DNA of 64,000 nt from Hyphomicrobium sp. (GCF_003987855.1 NZ_RXIZ01000007.1:1-64000); one strand, 5' to 3'. Shown: positions 25,890 to 36,034, counted from the stretch's first letter. The notes: generated by a model not told the origin, from the letters alone. Numbers and translations: made by a program.

Positions 25890-26756
25890 TTAGTGGGTGT
25901 CCTTGGCCGGACATTTGGCCGGTTCCAGAAGTGTGAGCTCTTTCAGCTCGCCCTTGATCGAGAACTCACCGTAATCGATCTTAAGATCGCTCGTCACGCC
26001 ATTCTCGAAATAGCGAAACGACAGCTCGTACGACGGCGTCAGATCTTCGTGGTCCTTACCCGCATCGAAATAGCTGATCGTCATCGGCCATGAATCGACG
26101 GTCGCGAGCTTGTCCGCACCTTTGAACGATCCGACCGAGGCTGCCACTCCCGTTTTGAACTTCGGACCGATGATCGTGTTGGTCAGGTAATATTTTTCGC
26201 CCTTTTCGGAGCCATCGTAGAGATTGGCGGTGAACATCTTCACGCCGCTCTTGGCCGCCTGCACAAGCGTCGAAGCATGCTGCATCGGAAAGTAAATGTC
26301 CGTCGGCAGAGAGACGCGCTTCTTCGCGGGTTTGACGAGATCGACGCCTACGACCGGCGTCGCTCCCTTCGAGCGCAACGCATCCCCCTGGCTTGAATCT
26401 GCCAGCTGATCGTTCTGGTATTGAGTGGACGAGAAGGTGAGCTTCTTCGCATCCGCCTCCTCCCAGCTCGAATTCCGCAGATCGCTGACGGTATCTGCAC
26501 CATCCTGGTTCGTCATGATCGTAACGAAACGCATGTTCTGCGTGTATCCGGAACATCCTGACCCGTTGAGTTCATAGACCATTCGGCCAGATACGCCGGT
26601 AACACCGGAGCCGGCGTTGGAGTCACCCATCGTTAGTTCGTAGACCGCGCGATGCGGAGCAAAACTGGAGATGTCCGAAGCCCGAGCGGACTGCGCCGTC
26701 GCCCCAGTTGCCAAAGTAATCAAAGCTAACGCGGCATAGCCATCACGCGTAATCAT
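25890..26756 (-). CDS. eipB: Periplasmic envelope-integrity protein EipB (DUF1849)
   Basis: A 288-residue exported protein. A signal peptide (ALALITLATGATAQSARA) precedes a beta-spiral domain of the DUF1849 family starting FAPHRAVYELTM. The two cysteines that form the conserved disulfide in Brucella EipB (Cys69 and Cys278 there) are present as Cys68 (GSGCSGY) and Cys282 (PAKCPAKD). EipB keeps the envelope intact under stress and works with TPR proteins such as TtpA in Brucella. It has its own divergent promoter region shared with the RidA gene (about 130 bases). Confidence 0.93.
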   Translation of the reverse strand: MITRDGYAALALITLATGATAQSARASDISSFAPHRAVYELTMGDSNAGSGVTGVSGRMVYELNGSGCSGYTQNMRFVTIMTNQDGADTVSDLRNSSWEEADAKKLTFSSTQYQNDQLADSSQGDALRSKGATPVVGVDLVKPAKKRVSLPTDIYFPMQHASTLVQAAKSGVKMFTANLYDGSEKGEKYYLTNTIIGPKFKTGVAASVGSFKGADKLATVDSWPMTISYFDAGKDHEDLTPSYELSFRYFENGVTSDLKIDYGEFSIKGELKELTLLEPAKCPAKDTH

Positions 26757-26887
26757 CAGACTGAGCTCGCTCTAGGGGGCCGGAATATTCACAATTACAG
26801 CAATCTACGCTTTAGATAAAGGCATTGCAAAGAGGCGGCGCGACGGCCAAAGCTGCCGGGTGAAGTCGAATATCCGGTATTATTCCA

Positions 26888-27349
26888 ATGAGCGCCATAG
26901 ACCAAAAGCTCGCCGACCTGGGCATCAAACTGCCCGAGGCGCCCCAGCCCGTCGCCAATTACGTCCCTTTTCTGATTTCCGGCGAGCTGCTTTTCATTTC
27001 CGGTCAGATCGCAAAAGACGACAGCGGGCGTGTTCTCACGGGTGTTCTCGGAGACGGGGTCACGGTCGAGCAGGGACAGGAAGCTGCCCGCCATTGCGCG
27101 CTCAACATCCTGGCTCAGGCAAAAGCGGCGCTAGGCGATCTTGCTCGTATAACGCAAGTGCTGCGATTGACCGGCTTTGTCGCGTCCACGCAAAGCTTCA
27201 CCGATCAACCCAAAGTCATCAACGGCGCATCCGACCTTCTGGTATCCGTCCTCGGCGACACTGGCCGTCACACGCGTTCAGCCGTCGGCGTCGCGAGCCT
27301 GCCCTTGAATGCCTGTGTTGAGATCGACGCCATCCTCAAGATCCGCTGA
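26888..27349 (+). CDS. RidA family protein (YjgF/L-PSP endoribonuclease-like)
   Basis: A 153-residue member of the RidA superfamily in the longer (COG0251, YjgH/UK114-like) branch with LGIKLPEAPQPVANYVPFLISGELLFISGQ at the N-terminus and GDTGRHTRSAVGVASLPLNACVEIDAIL at the C-terminus. The catalytic Arg that RidA uses to bind the carboxylate of imine substrates corresponds to the Arg in HTRSAVG. It may hydrolyse reactive enamines/imines in the cytosol. The glycerophosphodiesterase gene starts three bases after its stop, so they are co-transcribed. Confidence 0.93.
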   Translation: MSAIDQKLADLGIKLPEAPQPVANYVPFLISGELLFISGQIAKDDSGRVLTGVLGDGVTVEQGQEAARHCALNILAQAKAALGDLARITQVLRLTGFVASTQSFTDQPKVINGASDLLVSVLGDTGRHTRSAVGVASLPLNACVEIDAILKIR

Positions 27350-27352
27350 TCC

Positions 27353-28102
27353 ATGTTCGACCGCGCAGCATTCCTCAGACCGATCGCCCACCGCGGACTG
27401 CACGATGTGAAACACGGCATCGTCGAGAATACCCAACCCGCTTTCGAAGCAGCAATTGCCGGAGGATACGGCATCGAATGCGATATCCGCCCGATGCAGG
27501 GCGGTCATCCCGTCGTATTCCACGATGAAAAATTGGGACGGCTCGTCAAATCGAATAAGGCCGTCGCCGATTTGACGACAGCCGATCTGAAGTCACTGCG
27601 CCATCGCATCGGCGACGCACCGATAATGACCCTTGCGGGACTTCTCGAACTCGTCAGAGGCCGCGTCCCGCTGTTCGTCGAGATCAAAAGCGAATGGGAG
27701 CCGCCCGACACTCGCTTCATGGCCAACATCGCGGCGATCGTTTCGCAGTATAAAGGCCCGCTCGCGTTTCTGTCCTTCGACCCTGCCGTTCTTGTCGCCA
27801 TGCGCAAACTGACGCCGGAAATTCCACGAGGGATTGATTCCGGACGATACACTGGGGCTGGATGGTGGTTGCGCAAGATCGGCAAGGCGCGCGGGGCCGA
27901 CCTGCGAAACCTGCTGGAGTCCGGTCCGGTTGACCCGGCTTTCTACGCCTATCAGGTCGATGCCCTGCCGACACCAGTCACTGAATACGCGCGCCGGGTG
28001 GCTGACATTCCGGTCGTGTCGTGGACGGTTCGTACCTCAAAACAGCGCCGTATTGCGGAAAAATGGTCGGACGCGATGATCTTCGAAGGCTTCACGCCAT
28101 AA
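27353..28102 (+). CDS. Glycerophosphodiester phosphodiesterase family protein
   Basis: A 249-residue GDPD TIM barrel, predicted to cleave glycerophosphodiesters to glycerol 3-phosphate and an alcohol. The signature is complete: PIAHRGLHD, ENTQPAFEAAIAGGYGIECDIR, VVFHDEKLGR and the metal-binding FVEIKSE. No signal peptide is present, so it is cytosolic. It lies three bases after the RidA gene. Confidence 0.95.
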   Translation: MFDRAAFLRPIAHRGLHDVKHGIVENTQPAFEAAIAGGYGIECDIRPMQGGHPVVFHDEKLGRLVKSNKAVADLTTADLKSLRHRIGDAPIMTLAGLLELVRGRVPLFVEIKSEWEPPDTRFMANIAAIVSQYKGPLAFLSFDPAVLVAMRKLTPEIPRGIDSGRYTGAGWWLRKIGKARGADLRNLLESGPVDPAFYAYQVDALPTPVTEYARRVADIPVVSWTVRTSKQRRIAEKWSDAMIFEGFTP

Positions 28103-28219
28103 GTCGCCCCGAAATCGCCGCCCCGCGACATCGGCGCTGCGCGGAAGCCCTGCCTACCCCCCGCATTGATCCTATATCAGGACTTGCGTAGACGCGTGGT
28201 CTCGCGACAATGAAGCTGG

Positions 28220-29392
28220 ATGCCGCAATTTTCTGAAAGCGCCGTCAATCTCGCTCCCTCCATCGCGTCACTTGATGCCGCGCAGTGGGATGCCTGCGCC
28301 AATCCTGATCCAACCCGTTTCAATCCCTTCGTAAGCCATGCCTTTCTTAAGGCGCTTGAGGACTCTCGCGCCGTCGGGGCGCATACGGGCTGGCTGCCAA
28401 GGCATCTCGTGACCCAGGACGAAGAAGGCAACATCTCCGGCGCGGCTCCGGCCTACGTGAAATCGCATAGCCAGGGCGAATACGTTTTTGATCACGGCTG
28501 GGCGGACGCGTACGAGCGCGCAGGTGGCCAGTATTATCCAAAGCTTCAGATCGCGGTGCCTTTCACACCCGTGCCGGGCCCGCGCCTGCTGGTCCGGCCC
28601 GGCGACGACGCAATTGCCAATGAGGAGCTTCTCGCCGCCGCAGCCAGAGAGGTGGTGAGGCAAGGCGGTCTTTCGTCGGTCCATTTGACGTTTATCGATC
28701 CGTCGACGGCAGAGCGCTTGACGGCGCTCGGCTTCCTGGTTCGCATCGGGCAACAGTTCCACTGGCAGAACCAGGGCTACTCCTCGTTCGACGACTTCCT
28801 CGCCACCCTGGCATCCCGCAAACGCAAAGCGGTGAAGAAGGAGCGTCAGACAGCTCTGGCCGCGGGCATTGAGATCGAGCAGATCTCAGGCGCGGCCATT
28901 ACCGAGGCGCACTGGGACGCGATGTTCGCGTTCTACATCGACACCGGTAACCGGAAATGGGGCCGGCCCTACCTCAACCGCAAATTCTTCTCGCTGCTCG
29001 GCGAGGTCATGCCGGAGAGTTGCCTCCTGGTGCTCGCCAAGCGCGACGGCAACTACATCGCAGGCGCATTGAACCTCATAGGGGGCGATTGCCTTTACGG
29101 CCGTTATTGGGGGGCTGTGGAGCACCATCCCGCCCTGCATTTCGAGGCCTGTTACTATCAAGCCATAGACTTCGCCATCGCTCACCGTTTGGCACGCGTC
29201 GAGGCCGGTGCGCAGGGCGAACACAAGCTTGCCCGCGGCTATCTCCCGGTCGAAACCTACTCGGCGCATTGGATCGCGGATCCATCTCTCCGCCGGGCGG
29301 TCGAACGGTTCCTGATCCAGGAGCGGGAAGCGGTGGCACAGATGAATGCCGACTTGACCGAAATGGGACCCTATCGCAAAGACGAAGCCTGA
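28220..29392 (+). CDS. GNAT/FemAB-like acyltransferase (COG3146, pfam04339)
   Basis: A 390-residue protein of the FemAB-like (DUF482) family. The family's marks are the opening WDACANPDPTRFNPFVSHAF, GWLPRHL, YVKSHSQGEYVFDHGWADAY, and FHWQNQGYSSFDDFLATL followed by SRKRKAVKKER, with the C-terminal YQAIDFAIAHRLARVEAGAQGEHK. The fold is that of peptidyltransferases that add amino acids using aminoacyl-tRNA, but the natural reaction of this family is not established. It stands between the GDPD gene and a HIT-family gene 48 bases downstream. Confidence 0.92.
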   Translation: MPQFSESAVNLAPSIASLDAAQWDACANPDPTRFNPFVSHAFLKALEDSRAVGAHTGWLPRHLVTQDEEGNISGAAPAYVKSHSQGEYVFDHGWADAYERAGGQYYPKLQIAVPFTPVPGPRLLVRPGDDAIANEELLAAAAREVVRQGGLSSVHLTFIDPSTAERLTALGFLVRIGQQFHWQNQGYSSFDDFLATLASRKRKAVKKERQTALAAGIEIEQISGAAITEAHWDAMFAFYIDTGNRKWGRPYLNRKFFSLLGEVMPESCLLVLAKRDGNYIAGALNLIGGDCLYGRYWGAVEHHPALHFEACYYQAIDFAIAHRLARVEAGAQGEHKLARGYLPVETYSAHWIADPSLRRAVERFLIQEREAVAQMNADLTEMGPYRKDEA

Positions 29393-29440
29393 AGCGGAGG
29401 CCGGTCGGGGCCTCGCAGACCGGTCGCAAGCGAGTCCCCC

Positions 29441-29860
29441 ATGGCCTACGACACCTCCAATATTTTCGCTAGAATCCTGCGCGGAGAAATCCCGTGCCAC
29501 AAGGTCTACGAGGACGCCGATGCGGTCGTCTTCATGGATGTCATGCCCCAGACCGCGGGCCACACCCTTGTCGTCCCGAAAGCCCCGTCAAGGAACCTGC
29601 TCGACGCGGATCCGGCGGTGCTCGCAAAAATCATCCCACTTGTTCAAAAAGTCGCCGTTGCCGCCAAGGCGGCCTTCAACGCCGATGGCATAAGCATCGC
29701 CCAATTCAATGAGTCTGCCGGCGGCCAAACAGTTTTCCACCTGCACTTCCACGTCATGCCGCGATATGAAGGCCAACCGCTTCAGATCCATGCTCGGCAA
29801 ATGGAAGATGCAGCCGTCCTCGCGGCTAACGCGGAAAAACTGAAAGCCGCGCTGGCGTAA
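29441..29860 (+). CDS. HIT family protein (HINT/Hit-like nucleotide hydrolase)
   Basis: A 139-residue histidine-triad protein. The motif HLHFHVMPR has His100, His102 and His104, with the nucleophile His102. The N-terminal NIFARILRGEIPCHKVYEDADAVVF and HTLVVPKAPSRNLLD match the HINT branch, which hydrolyses nucleoside phosphoramidates such as aminoacyl-AMP. Cytosolic. The neighbouring FemAB-like gene could produce or use aminoacyl adenylates, but that link is only an inference from proximity. Confidence 0.95.
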   Translation: MAYDTSNIFARILRGEIPCHKVYEDADAVVFMDVMPQTAGHTLVVPKAPSRNLLDADPAVLAKIIPLVQKVAVAAKAAFNADGISIAQFNESAGGQTVFHLHFHVMPRYEGQPLQIHARQMEDAAVLAANAEKLKAALA

Positions 29861-29887
29861 TATTCCCAGGTCGGCAATTCGAGGACT

Positions 29888-30574
29888 TTAACCCGGCCTC
29901 GCCGCCATCAGTTGTCTTTTCTGCCGGCCCGCCTCATCGAAATTTTCAGGGTCGAGCCAGGCTTCGTAAGCGAGCTTAAGCGCCGGCCAATCGCGATCGA
30001 CCATGGCAAACCAAGCCGTATCGCGGTTGGCGCCCTTGATCACCATGTGCTGCCGGAACAGACCCTCATAGTCGAAGCCGAAGCGACGCGCAGCGCGCTT
30101 CGATGGCTCGTTGCGGTTGTCGCATTTCCATTCGAAGCGGCGATAGCCGAGATCTTCGAAAGCGTGCCGAGCAAAGAGGTAAAGCGCTTCGGTTGCGACC
30201 CGCGTCCGCGCAATGGCCGGACCCCACAGAATCGATCCGATCTCGATCACACCATGAGTGGGTTCGATGCGCATGAACGCCTGACGGCCCGCTACGCGAC
30301 CACTCGCTTTATCGACGACCGCCCAGAACATCGGATCCTGGCTCTCCGACATCCTTTCGAGCCACGACTGGACATCGGCGAGAGTCGCCGGTGGTGTGTC
30401 GAACAGATAGCGAAATCGCTCCTCGACGCCCGGAGCGACCGATTGTTCGAATAAATCAACGGCGTGCTGCGTCGGATCAACCGGCTCCAGCCGCGCGTAT
30501 CGGCCATCAATGATGACACGCGAGGGTCGCGGGCGCGGGGTCCAGTTGGGAAGGTCACGAGCCATGGATGTCAT
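29888..30574 (-). CDS. GNAT N-acetyltransferase (RimJ/RimL-like)
   Basis: A 228-residue acetyl-CoA-dependent transferase of the Acetyltransf_3 type. The opening DGRYARLEPVDPTQHAVDLFE, the central AGRQAFMRIEPTHGVIEIGS, the pyrophosphate-binding region ARTRVATEALYLFARHAFEDLGYRRFEWKCD, and NRNEPSKRAARRFGFDYEGLFRQHMV are typical of acyltransferases acting on protein N-termini or small amines. Substrate unknown. An alternative ATG three codons later is possible; AAAGAG before the first favours it. Convergent with the HIT gene. Confidence 0.92.
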   Translation of the reverse strand: MTSMARDLPNWTPRPRPSRVIIDGRYARLEPVDPTQHAVDLFEQSVAPGVEERFRYLFDTPPATLADVQSWLERMSESQDPMFWAVVDKASGRVAGRQAFMRIEPTHGVIEIGSILWGPAIARTRVATEALYLFARHAFEDLGYRRFEWKCDNRNEPSKRAARRFGFDYEGLFRQHMVIKGANRDTAWFAMVDRDWPALKLAYEAWLDPENFDEAGRQKRQLMAARPG

Positions 30575-30647
30575 CTTGCTCTTTGAGAATCCCGCATTCC
30601 GGCGACACCTAAGGCACGAACGCTTTCCCTCTAATTGTCACACGCTC

Positions 30648-30694
30648 AAAAAGCAAAAAAGAAAGCACGCCGGTTTGAGTATACCAGCGTGCTT
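30648..30694 (-). terminator. Rho-independent terminator of clpS-clpA
   Basis: On the minus strand, AAGCACGC and GCGTGCTT form an 8-bp perfect stem (30663-30694), extended after one mismatch by GGT/ACC, followed by the T-rich run CTTTCTTTTTTGCTTTTTG. It lies 47 bases after the clpA stop. The stem plus a long T tract makes this the clearest terminator in the window. Confidence 0.9.
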
Positions 30695-30741
30695 ACAATT
30701 TCAGATCTACGCAGCGGTCTTGCCGCCACGTAACAGACGGA

Positions 30742-33192
30742 CTATTCCTCTTTCTTCTTCCGAGGAACACTCGGAACCGCGCCCGAACCGTTTGGCTTTT
30801 CGCCCTTGTCTTTCGGACCAGGGAGCGCCTTCTTCGGCGTGGCATCCGCGAGCACAGGCTGCGGAAGATCGTCGTCGGTTTCTTCGTCGTCTGGGGTCTT
30901 CACCTTCTTCGAAGGATCAAGCGGCAGGAAGTCGAACGTCAGCGTCCGATCCGGCCCCTTGCCCGCGACCAGCACCTTCACAGTACCGCCATTCTCAAGC
31001 TTCCCGAACAGCAGCTCTTCGGCGAGCGGCTTCTTGATGTGCTCCTGGATGACGCGACCCAACGGCCGGGCACCGAACTTCTCATCGTAGCCCTTCTCCG
31101 CCAGCCATCGAGTAGCCTCGTCCGACAACTCGATCGTAACGCCGCGATCAGCGAGCTGCGCTTCGAGCTGGAAGATGAACTTCTCGACGACCTGGGCAAT
31201 GATCTCGGGCGAAAGACCAGAGAACGGCACGATCGCATCGAGACGGTTCCGGAACTCCGGCGTGAAAAGCTTCGCCACGGCTTCCGTGTCTTCGCCCTCG
31301 CGTTTGGATCGATTGAAGCCCATCGGCGGCCTCGCCATGTCGGCTGCGCCCGCATTGGTCGTCATGATGAGGACGACGTTGCGGAAGTCGACCGATTTGC
31401 CGTTGTGATCCGTAAGCTTACCGTGGTCCATCACCTGCAACAGGATGTTGAACAGATCGGGATGCGCCTTTTCGATCTCATCGAGCAGCAACACGCAATG
31501 CGGATGCTGGTCGACGCCATCGGTCAGGAGGCCGCCTTGATCGAACCCGACGTAGCCCGGAGGCGCACCGATGAGCCGCGAAACCGTGTGCTTCTCCATG
31601 TATTCCGACATGTCGAAGCGCAGCAACTCGACGCCCATCAGGTTGGCAAGCTGCTTGGCAACCTCGGTTTTACCGACGCCGGTCGGGCCTGAGAAAAGAT
31701 AGCAGCCGATCGGCTTCTCCGGTTCCCGCAAGCCAGCCCGTGCCAATTTAATCGCGCTCGATAGAGCGTCGATCGCCTTGTCCTGGCCGAACACGAGCCG
31801 TTTGAGGTCGCGGCCGATGTGGGCGATGATCTCGGCATCGCTCTTCGTCACCGTCTTCGGAGGAATTCGTGCCATCGTCGCGACGGTGGCTTCGATCTCC
31901 TTCGTGGTGATCTTCTTCTTCCGCTTGCCTTCCGGCACCAGCATCTGCGACGCGCCCGTCTCGTCGATCACGTCGATCGCCTTGTCGGGCAGCTTGCGGT
32001 CATGGATGTATTTAGCCGACAGCTCGACCGCAGCCTTTATGGCTTCGTTCGTGTACTTGATCTTGTGATAGTCCTCGAAAACGGACTTCAAGCCCTTCAG
32101 GATCTCGATCGCATCTTCGACGGATGGTTCCTTCACGTCGATCTTCTGGAATCGGCGAACGAGCGCCCGATCCTTCTCGAAGTGCTGGCGATACTCCTTG
32201 TAGGTCGTCGAGCCGATGCAGCGAAGCGTTCCTGACTGCAAAGCAGGCTTGAGCAGGTTCGAGGCGTCCATCGCCCCACCCGAAGTCGCCCCGGCGCCGA
32301 TCACAGTGTGGATCTCGTCGATGAACAGCACTGCGCCTGGGAAGGCTTCGACTTCCTTCATCACGGCCTTGAGGCGCTCTTCGAAGTCGCCGCGATAGCG
32401 CGTGCCGGCGAGCAGCGCGCCCATATCGAGCGAAAAGATCGTCGCGCCCTTCAGGACATCAGGAACCTGACCGCCTACGATCTTGCGCGCCAAGCCTTCG
32501 GCGATCGCGGTCTTGCCGACACCCGGATCACCGACCAGCAGAGGATTGTTCTTCTGACGGCGGCAGAGAACCTGAATGGTGCGCAGCACCTCTTGCTCCC
32601 GGCCGATCAGAGGATCGATCTTGCCGTCGCGCGCCTTTTTATTGAGGTTCACGCAATAGGTGTTGAGCGCATCACCCGGCTTTTTCTCTTCGCTCTCGGT
32701 CGCGTTCACGTCGTCATCGACCCCACGAACGGTGCGCGGCTCGAACATGCCTGGCCGCTTTGCAATTCCATGCGCAATGTACTGAACCGCATCGAAACGC
32801 GTCATTTCCTGTTCTTGCAGGAAATACGCGGCGTGGCTTTCCCGTTCCGAAAAAATACCTACCAGCACATTGGCGCCAGTCACTTCTTCGCGGCCCGATG
32901 TTTGCACGTGGACGATCGCACGTTGCACCACGCGCTGGAACGAGTTCGTCGGATGCGCATCGCGAGCTGACTTCGAGATGATCGGCTTGAGTTCGGTATC
33001 CAGGTATTCGATGAGCCGCGCCCTGAGCTGCTCGAGATCGACTGAGCAGGCGCGCATCACCGCTGCTGCGTCGCGATCGTCTACAAGCGCCAGCAACAGA
33101 TGCTCGAGGGTCGCGAATTCGTGGTGACGGACGTTAGCGTACTGCACCGCCCGGTGCAGCGAGGCTTCGAGATTTTTGGAGAGGGATGTCAA
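30742..33192 (-). CDS. clpA: ATP-dependent Clp protease ATP-binding subunit ClpA
   Basis: An 816-residue AAA+ unfoldase that feeds ClpP. The N-terminal Clp_N domain ([33 protein letters not shown]) takes ClpS; two Walker A motifs follow, GDPGVGKTA and GPTGVGKTE, each with its Walker B ([19 protein letters not shown]). The C-terminal D2-small domain is present, followed by a Lys/Pro/Asp-rich tail of about 60 residues. I start it at the TTG at 33192, where TAGGA lies five bases upstream and the clpS stop is seven bases away; the longer ATG at 33237 would overlap clpS by 38 bases and extends past the usual N-terminus. Confidence 0.97.
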   Translation of the reverse strand: MTSLSKNLEASLHRAVQYANVRHHEFATLEHLLLALVDDRDAAAVMRACSVDLEQLRARLIEYLDTELKPIISKSARDAHPTNSFQRVVQRAIVHVQTSGREEVTGANVLVGIFSERESHAAYFLQEQEMTRFDAVQYIAHGIAKRPGMFEPRTVRGVDDDVNATESEEKKPGDALNTYCVNLNKKARDGKIDPLIGREQEVLRTIQVLCRRQKNNPLLVGDPGVGKTAIAEGLARKIVGGQVPDVLKGATIFSLDMGALLAGTRYRGDFEERLKAVMKEVEAFPGAVLFIDEIHTVIGAGATSGGAMDASNLLKPALQSGTLRCIGSTTYKEYRQHFEKDRALVRRFQKIDVKEPSVEDAIEILKGLKSVFEDYHKIKYTNEAIKAAVELSAKYIHDRKLPDKAIDVIDETGASQMLVPEGKRKKKITTKEIEATVATMARIPPKTVTKSDAEIIAHIGRDLKRLVFGQDKAIDALSSAIKLARAGLREPEKPIGCYLFSGPTGVGKTEVAKQLANLMGVELLRFDMSEYMEKHTVSRLIGAPPGYVGFDQGGLLTDGVDQHPHCVLLLDEIEKAHPDLFNILLQVMDHGKLTDHNGKSVDFRNVVLIMTTNAGAADMARPPMGFNRSKREGEDTEAVAKLFTPEFRNRLDAIVPFSGLSPEIIAQVVEKFIFQLEAQLADRGVTIELSDEATRWLAEKGYDEKFGARPLGRVIQEHIKKPLAEELLFGKLENGGTVKVLVAGKGPDRTLTFDFLPLDPSKKVKTPDDEETDDDLPQPVLADATPKKALPGPKDKGEKPNGSGAVPSVPRKKKEE

Positions 33193-33199
33193 TCGAGTC

Positions 33200-33592
33200 C
33201 TACTCTTTCTCCATGGTGCATTGTAGAGGGTGGCCATGCTGACGGGAAAAGTCCATGACCTGCGTCACCTTGGTTTCAGCAACCTCGTAGGTATAGACGC
33301 CGCAAATACCGACGCCTTTGTGGTGGACGTGAAGCATAATTCGGGTCGCGTCCTCTTGGCCCTTGTTGAAGAAGCGCTGCAGAACGAGGACAACGAACTC
33401 CATCGGCGTGAAGTCGTCGTTCAGAAGAAGAACCTTATATAGGTTCGGCTTCTTGGTTTTGGGACGGGTCTTTGTGACAATACCTGTCTTGGACTCTCCA
33501 TCGCCGTCTTCTCGGCGGGGTCCCTCGGGTGGTTCGTTGTTCGCAGCCATGAGCGCGGCGAACCGTAGGTAGTCGGCATCCACGTTCTTCAT
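33200..33592 (-). CDS. clpS: ATP-dependent Clp protease adaptor ClpS
   Basis: A 130-residue adaptor that brings N-degron substrates to ClpA. The core begins [25 protein letters not shown] with the Asn-Asp and Met residues of the N-degron pocket, then [23 protein letters not shown], and ends [13 protein letters not shown]. About 50 residues of charged extension precede the core. I use the ATG at 33592, with GAGG six bases upstream; an ATG at 33550 is possible. Coupled to clpA, which begins seven bases after the stop. Confidence 0.96.
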   Translation of the reverse strand: MKNVDADYLRFAALMAANNEPPEGPRREDGDGESKTGIVTKTRPKTKKPNLYKVLLLNDDFTPMEFVVLVLQRFFNKGQEDATRIMLHVHHKGVGICGVYTYEVAETKVTQVMDFSRQHGHPLQCTMEKE

Positions 33593-34205
33593 CGCGTGCC
33601 TCGGGCGAAACCCGAATCCATCGGATCCCCTGACGGTATCCCGCAATGCGACGGCATTGGAGGCAGAAAAGTAACGGCGGTTTCGCAAACGCGTCCCCGA
33701 CGGCGGACGTGTCTTTCCATCTGAATGTTCAAGCTAAACACCCGTGTCCATCAAGCCCGTAATATAGGCATGCTGACGAGCAAAAAGTAGAATTGGTCCT
33801 GTGGCACTTCATACGTATCCCTCATTCATGCTGCCCTCTCCCAACGACCAGAATGGCGGAGCGAAGCGAGATGTTCCGGCCGCCGGATACGCGCGCAAGC
33901 TTCGCAAGTCCAAACCATCCTTCTGCGCTCGCCCGAGTTCGTTGCCGTTCCGCACATCACATTCCTGAGCGCCGACGCGGATCGACACCTGAACTTAGCG
34001 TCCAAGTATGGGACAACCAAAGGGGTAATTTTTACCCTATTCCTTAACGCTAACGCAGCCTTCTCGCACCTAGACTCCACATCGGCATATTAGGCGACAA
34101 AGGCCTCTTTGACGCCCAAAAGGTGCCTAAAAACAATGCTCCTCCTTTCAAATTGACTGGTGGGGCCGTTCGCGGGAGCTCAATCGGCATACCCGCGGGG
34201 AACGG
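33593..34205. other. Intergenic region without a supported gene
   Basis: About 610 bases between divergent clpS and the carboxypeptidase gene. An 84-codon plus-strand frame (33793-34047) has no ribosome site or family features and looks like chance. A short hairpin GGGTAA-TTT-TTACCC is near 34025-34040. The part next to the carboxypeptidase (34080-34200) is AT-richer and probably holds its promoter. Confidence 0.5.
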
Positions 34206-35966
34206 GTGTCAATTATCGCTCCGAAGGAGCGGTCAGAGGGATTAGGCGTCGTGCTGCGACGAGCGTTTGCGTACGCAACAGCTTTTGTCATCATGTTTGC
34301 GGTCGCCTCGGCGAGCGTGGAAGCGCGCGGCACTCGTCACGCAGCCCTGATCCTGGACGCCAATACCGGCGCCGTTCTCCACAATGAAGATGGCGACGCA
34401 CCCCGCCACCCGGCATCTCTGACCAAGATGATGACGCTCTATCTGACATTCGAGACGCTTCAATCTGGGCGCCTGAAAATGTCGGACAAGCTCACCATTT
34501 CAGACGCCGCAGCGGCCGTCGCACCCTCAAAACTCGATCTCGATCCCGGTGACCAGATAACGGTCTCCGACGCGATCAGGGCCGTTATAACAAAATCGGC
34601 GAACGATATCGCCGTGGCTCTCGCTGAGCGTATCGGCGGCTCGGAAACCAATTTTGCGCGCCTCATGAACGCGCGCGCACGTGAGATAGGGATGTCCCGG
34701 ACGCATTACGAGAATGCTTCAGGCCTTCCGAATGATGATCAGATCACGACGGCCCGCGACATGGCAACCCTGGCGCTGCGCCTGCAGGACGACTTCCCGC
34801 AATATTACCCTCTCTTCGCCACCCGTACCTTCACCTACGGAGGCAAGTCGTTTCGCAATCACAACACGATGCTGAACACGCTGCCTGGAATCGACGGCAT
34901 CAAGACTGGGTACACGCGAGCTTCCGGCTTCAATCTCGTTTCGTCCTGGCATCGCGGCGATCGGCATCTGATCGGCGTCGTCTTCGGCGGCGATACCGCA
35001 GCCGAGCGCAACGCCGAAATGCGCGTTCTTCTCGCTAAGATGGTCACGCGAGCCTCCTCGACCAAGTCGCGGCACCCCGCCATGATTGCCCGATTAAAGG
35101 GTGAACCCAAAGTGGCCCAGCGCCCGGCTAAGCGTAAACCGCCAGTCGCGGTTGCCGATGCTGGAGACACGTCGCCACGAGCCCCTGCGATGCCGGCAAG
35201 CCCCGCCGCCGCGCCCCAAGATACGGAAACGCCGGTGCAGATCTTCAAAGTACGCGCCGTTCCGCTCCAGCCCAAAGTTCGCCGCGCACCTTCGGCGGAC
35301 GAAACGACCGACATGGAAGATAGCGAACGTGATCCGCAGCCTCGCGCCCCCGGTACCGAGCCGCTCCCTGTCGCAGTGACAGCTGCCAACGCTCCGCTCC
35401 GCGCCTTCGCACCTGCGGGACTTTCGTCATCACGCGAATTCCAGCCTGCCTCCGCCGCAGATGCATCTGTTCCCCAGCCCGCGCCCACTCGGGTTGCAAC
35501 ACTCGGCACGTCCGATGTGCCCGCTATCACCGCCTCGATCCCTCGACCGGTCGAAGCCAAGCCGCGTCACCTGGCAGCTGCGCTTAAGACGGCGAAATCA
35601 ACCGGCGCCGATCTTCACGAGCCGCCCGTCATCCGCGGCACGCCACCCTCGACGCTGGGCGCCCAGGCCCGTGCTCTACGCGGAGGCCCCGAAACACGGG
35701 TAGCTTCGCAAACCTCCGGCGGTCGCTACGCTGTCCAGATCGGCGCCTATGGCTCCATCGACGATGCCCAGCACGCCCTTTCGAACGTCCAAGGCCGCGC
35801 CGGAAAATTGCTCGCCGGTGCATCGACCGTCACCAACCCGGCAATGAAGGACGGCCACCAGATTTTCCGTGCCCGCTTCACCGGCCTTGATGCTCAACGG
35901 GCAACCTCAGCCTGCAACGCCCTTCGCCGCCAGTCGGTCGATTGCTTCGTCATGGCGGGCGACTGA
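34206..35966 (+). CDS. D-alanyl-D-alanine carboxypeptidase with C-terminal SPOR domain
   Basis: A 586-residue exported serine carboxypeptidase (peptidase S11, PBP5/6 type) that trims the terminal D-Ala from peptidoglycan stems. A signal peptide ends near residue 40 (VASASVEA). The triad motifs are Ser71-x-x-Lys74 (SLTKMM), Ser131-Ala-Asn133 and Lys233-Thr-Gly (KTGYTRASG). The usual PBP5 C-terminal domain is replaced by about 230 residues of Pro/Ala-rich linker, then a SPOR domain (about 508-584, GRYAVQIGAYGSIDDAQHAL) that binds denuded septal glycan. It is thus likely targeted to the division site. The GTG start has no strong ribosome site. Confidence 0.94.
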   Translation: MSIIAPKERSEGLGVVLRRAFAYATAFVIMFAVASASVEARGTRHAALILDANTGAVLHNEDGDAPRHPASLTKMMTLYLTFETLQSGRLKMSDKLTISDAAAAVAPSKLDLDPGDQITVSDAIRAVITKSANDIAVALAERIGGSETNFARLMNARAREIGMSRTHYENASGLPNDDQITTARDMATLALRLQDDFPQYYPLFATRTFTYGGKSFRNHNTMLNTLPGIDGIKTGYTRASGFNLVSSWHRGDRHLIGVVFGGDTAAERNAEMRVLLAKMVTRASSTKSRHPAMIARLKGEPKVAQRPAKRKPPVAVADAGDTSPRAPAMPASPAAAPQDTETPVQIFKVRAVPLQPKVRRAPSADETTDMEDSERDPQPRAPGTEPLPVAVTAANAPLRAFAPAGLSSSREFQPASAADASVPQPAPTRVATLGTSDVPAITASIPRPVEAKPRHLAAALKTAKSTGADLHEPPVIRGTPPSTLGAQARALRGGPETRVASQTSGGRYAVQIGAYGSIDDAQHALSNVQGRAGKLLAGASTVTNPAMKDGHQIFRARFTGLDAQRATSACNALRRQSVDCFVMAGD

Positions 35967-36034
35967 AGACCACTTGCCGCCGAAAGCCGCGCGGTCGTAC
36001 CATTGAGCCTTCCAAGAGATGTGAAGGCAGACCA

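Noticed and set aside
33793..34047. 84-codon frame between clpS and the carboxypeptidase gene
   Set aside because: No ribosome site, Cys/Arg/Pro-rich chance-like sequence, no family.
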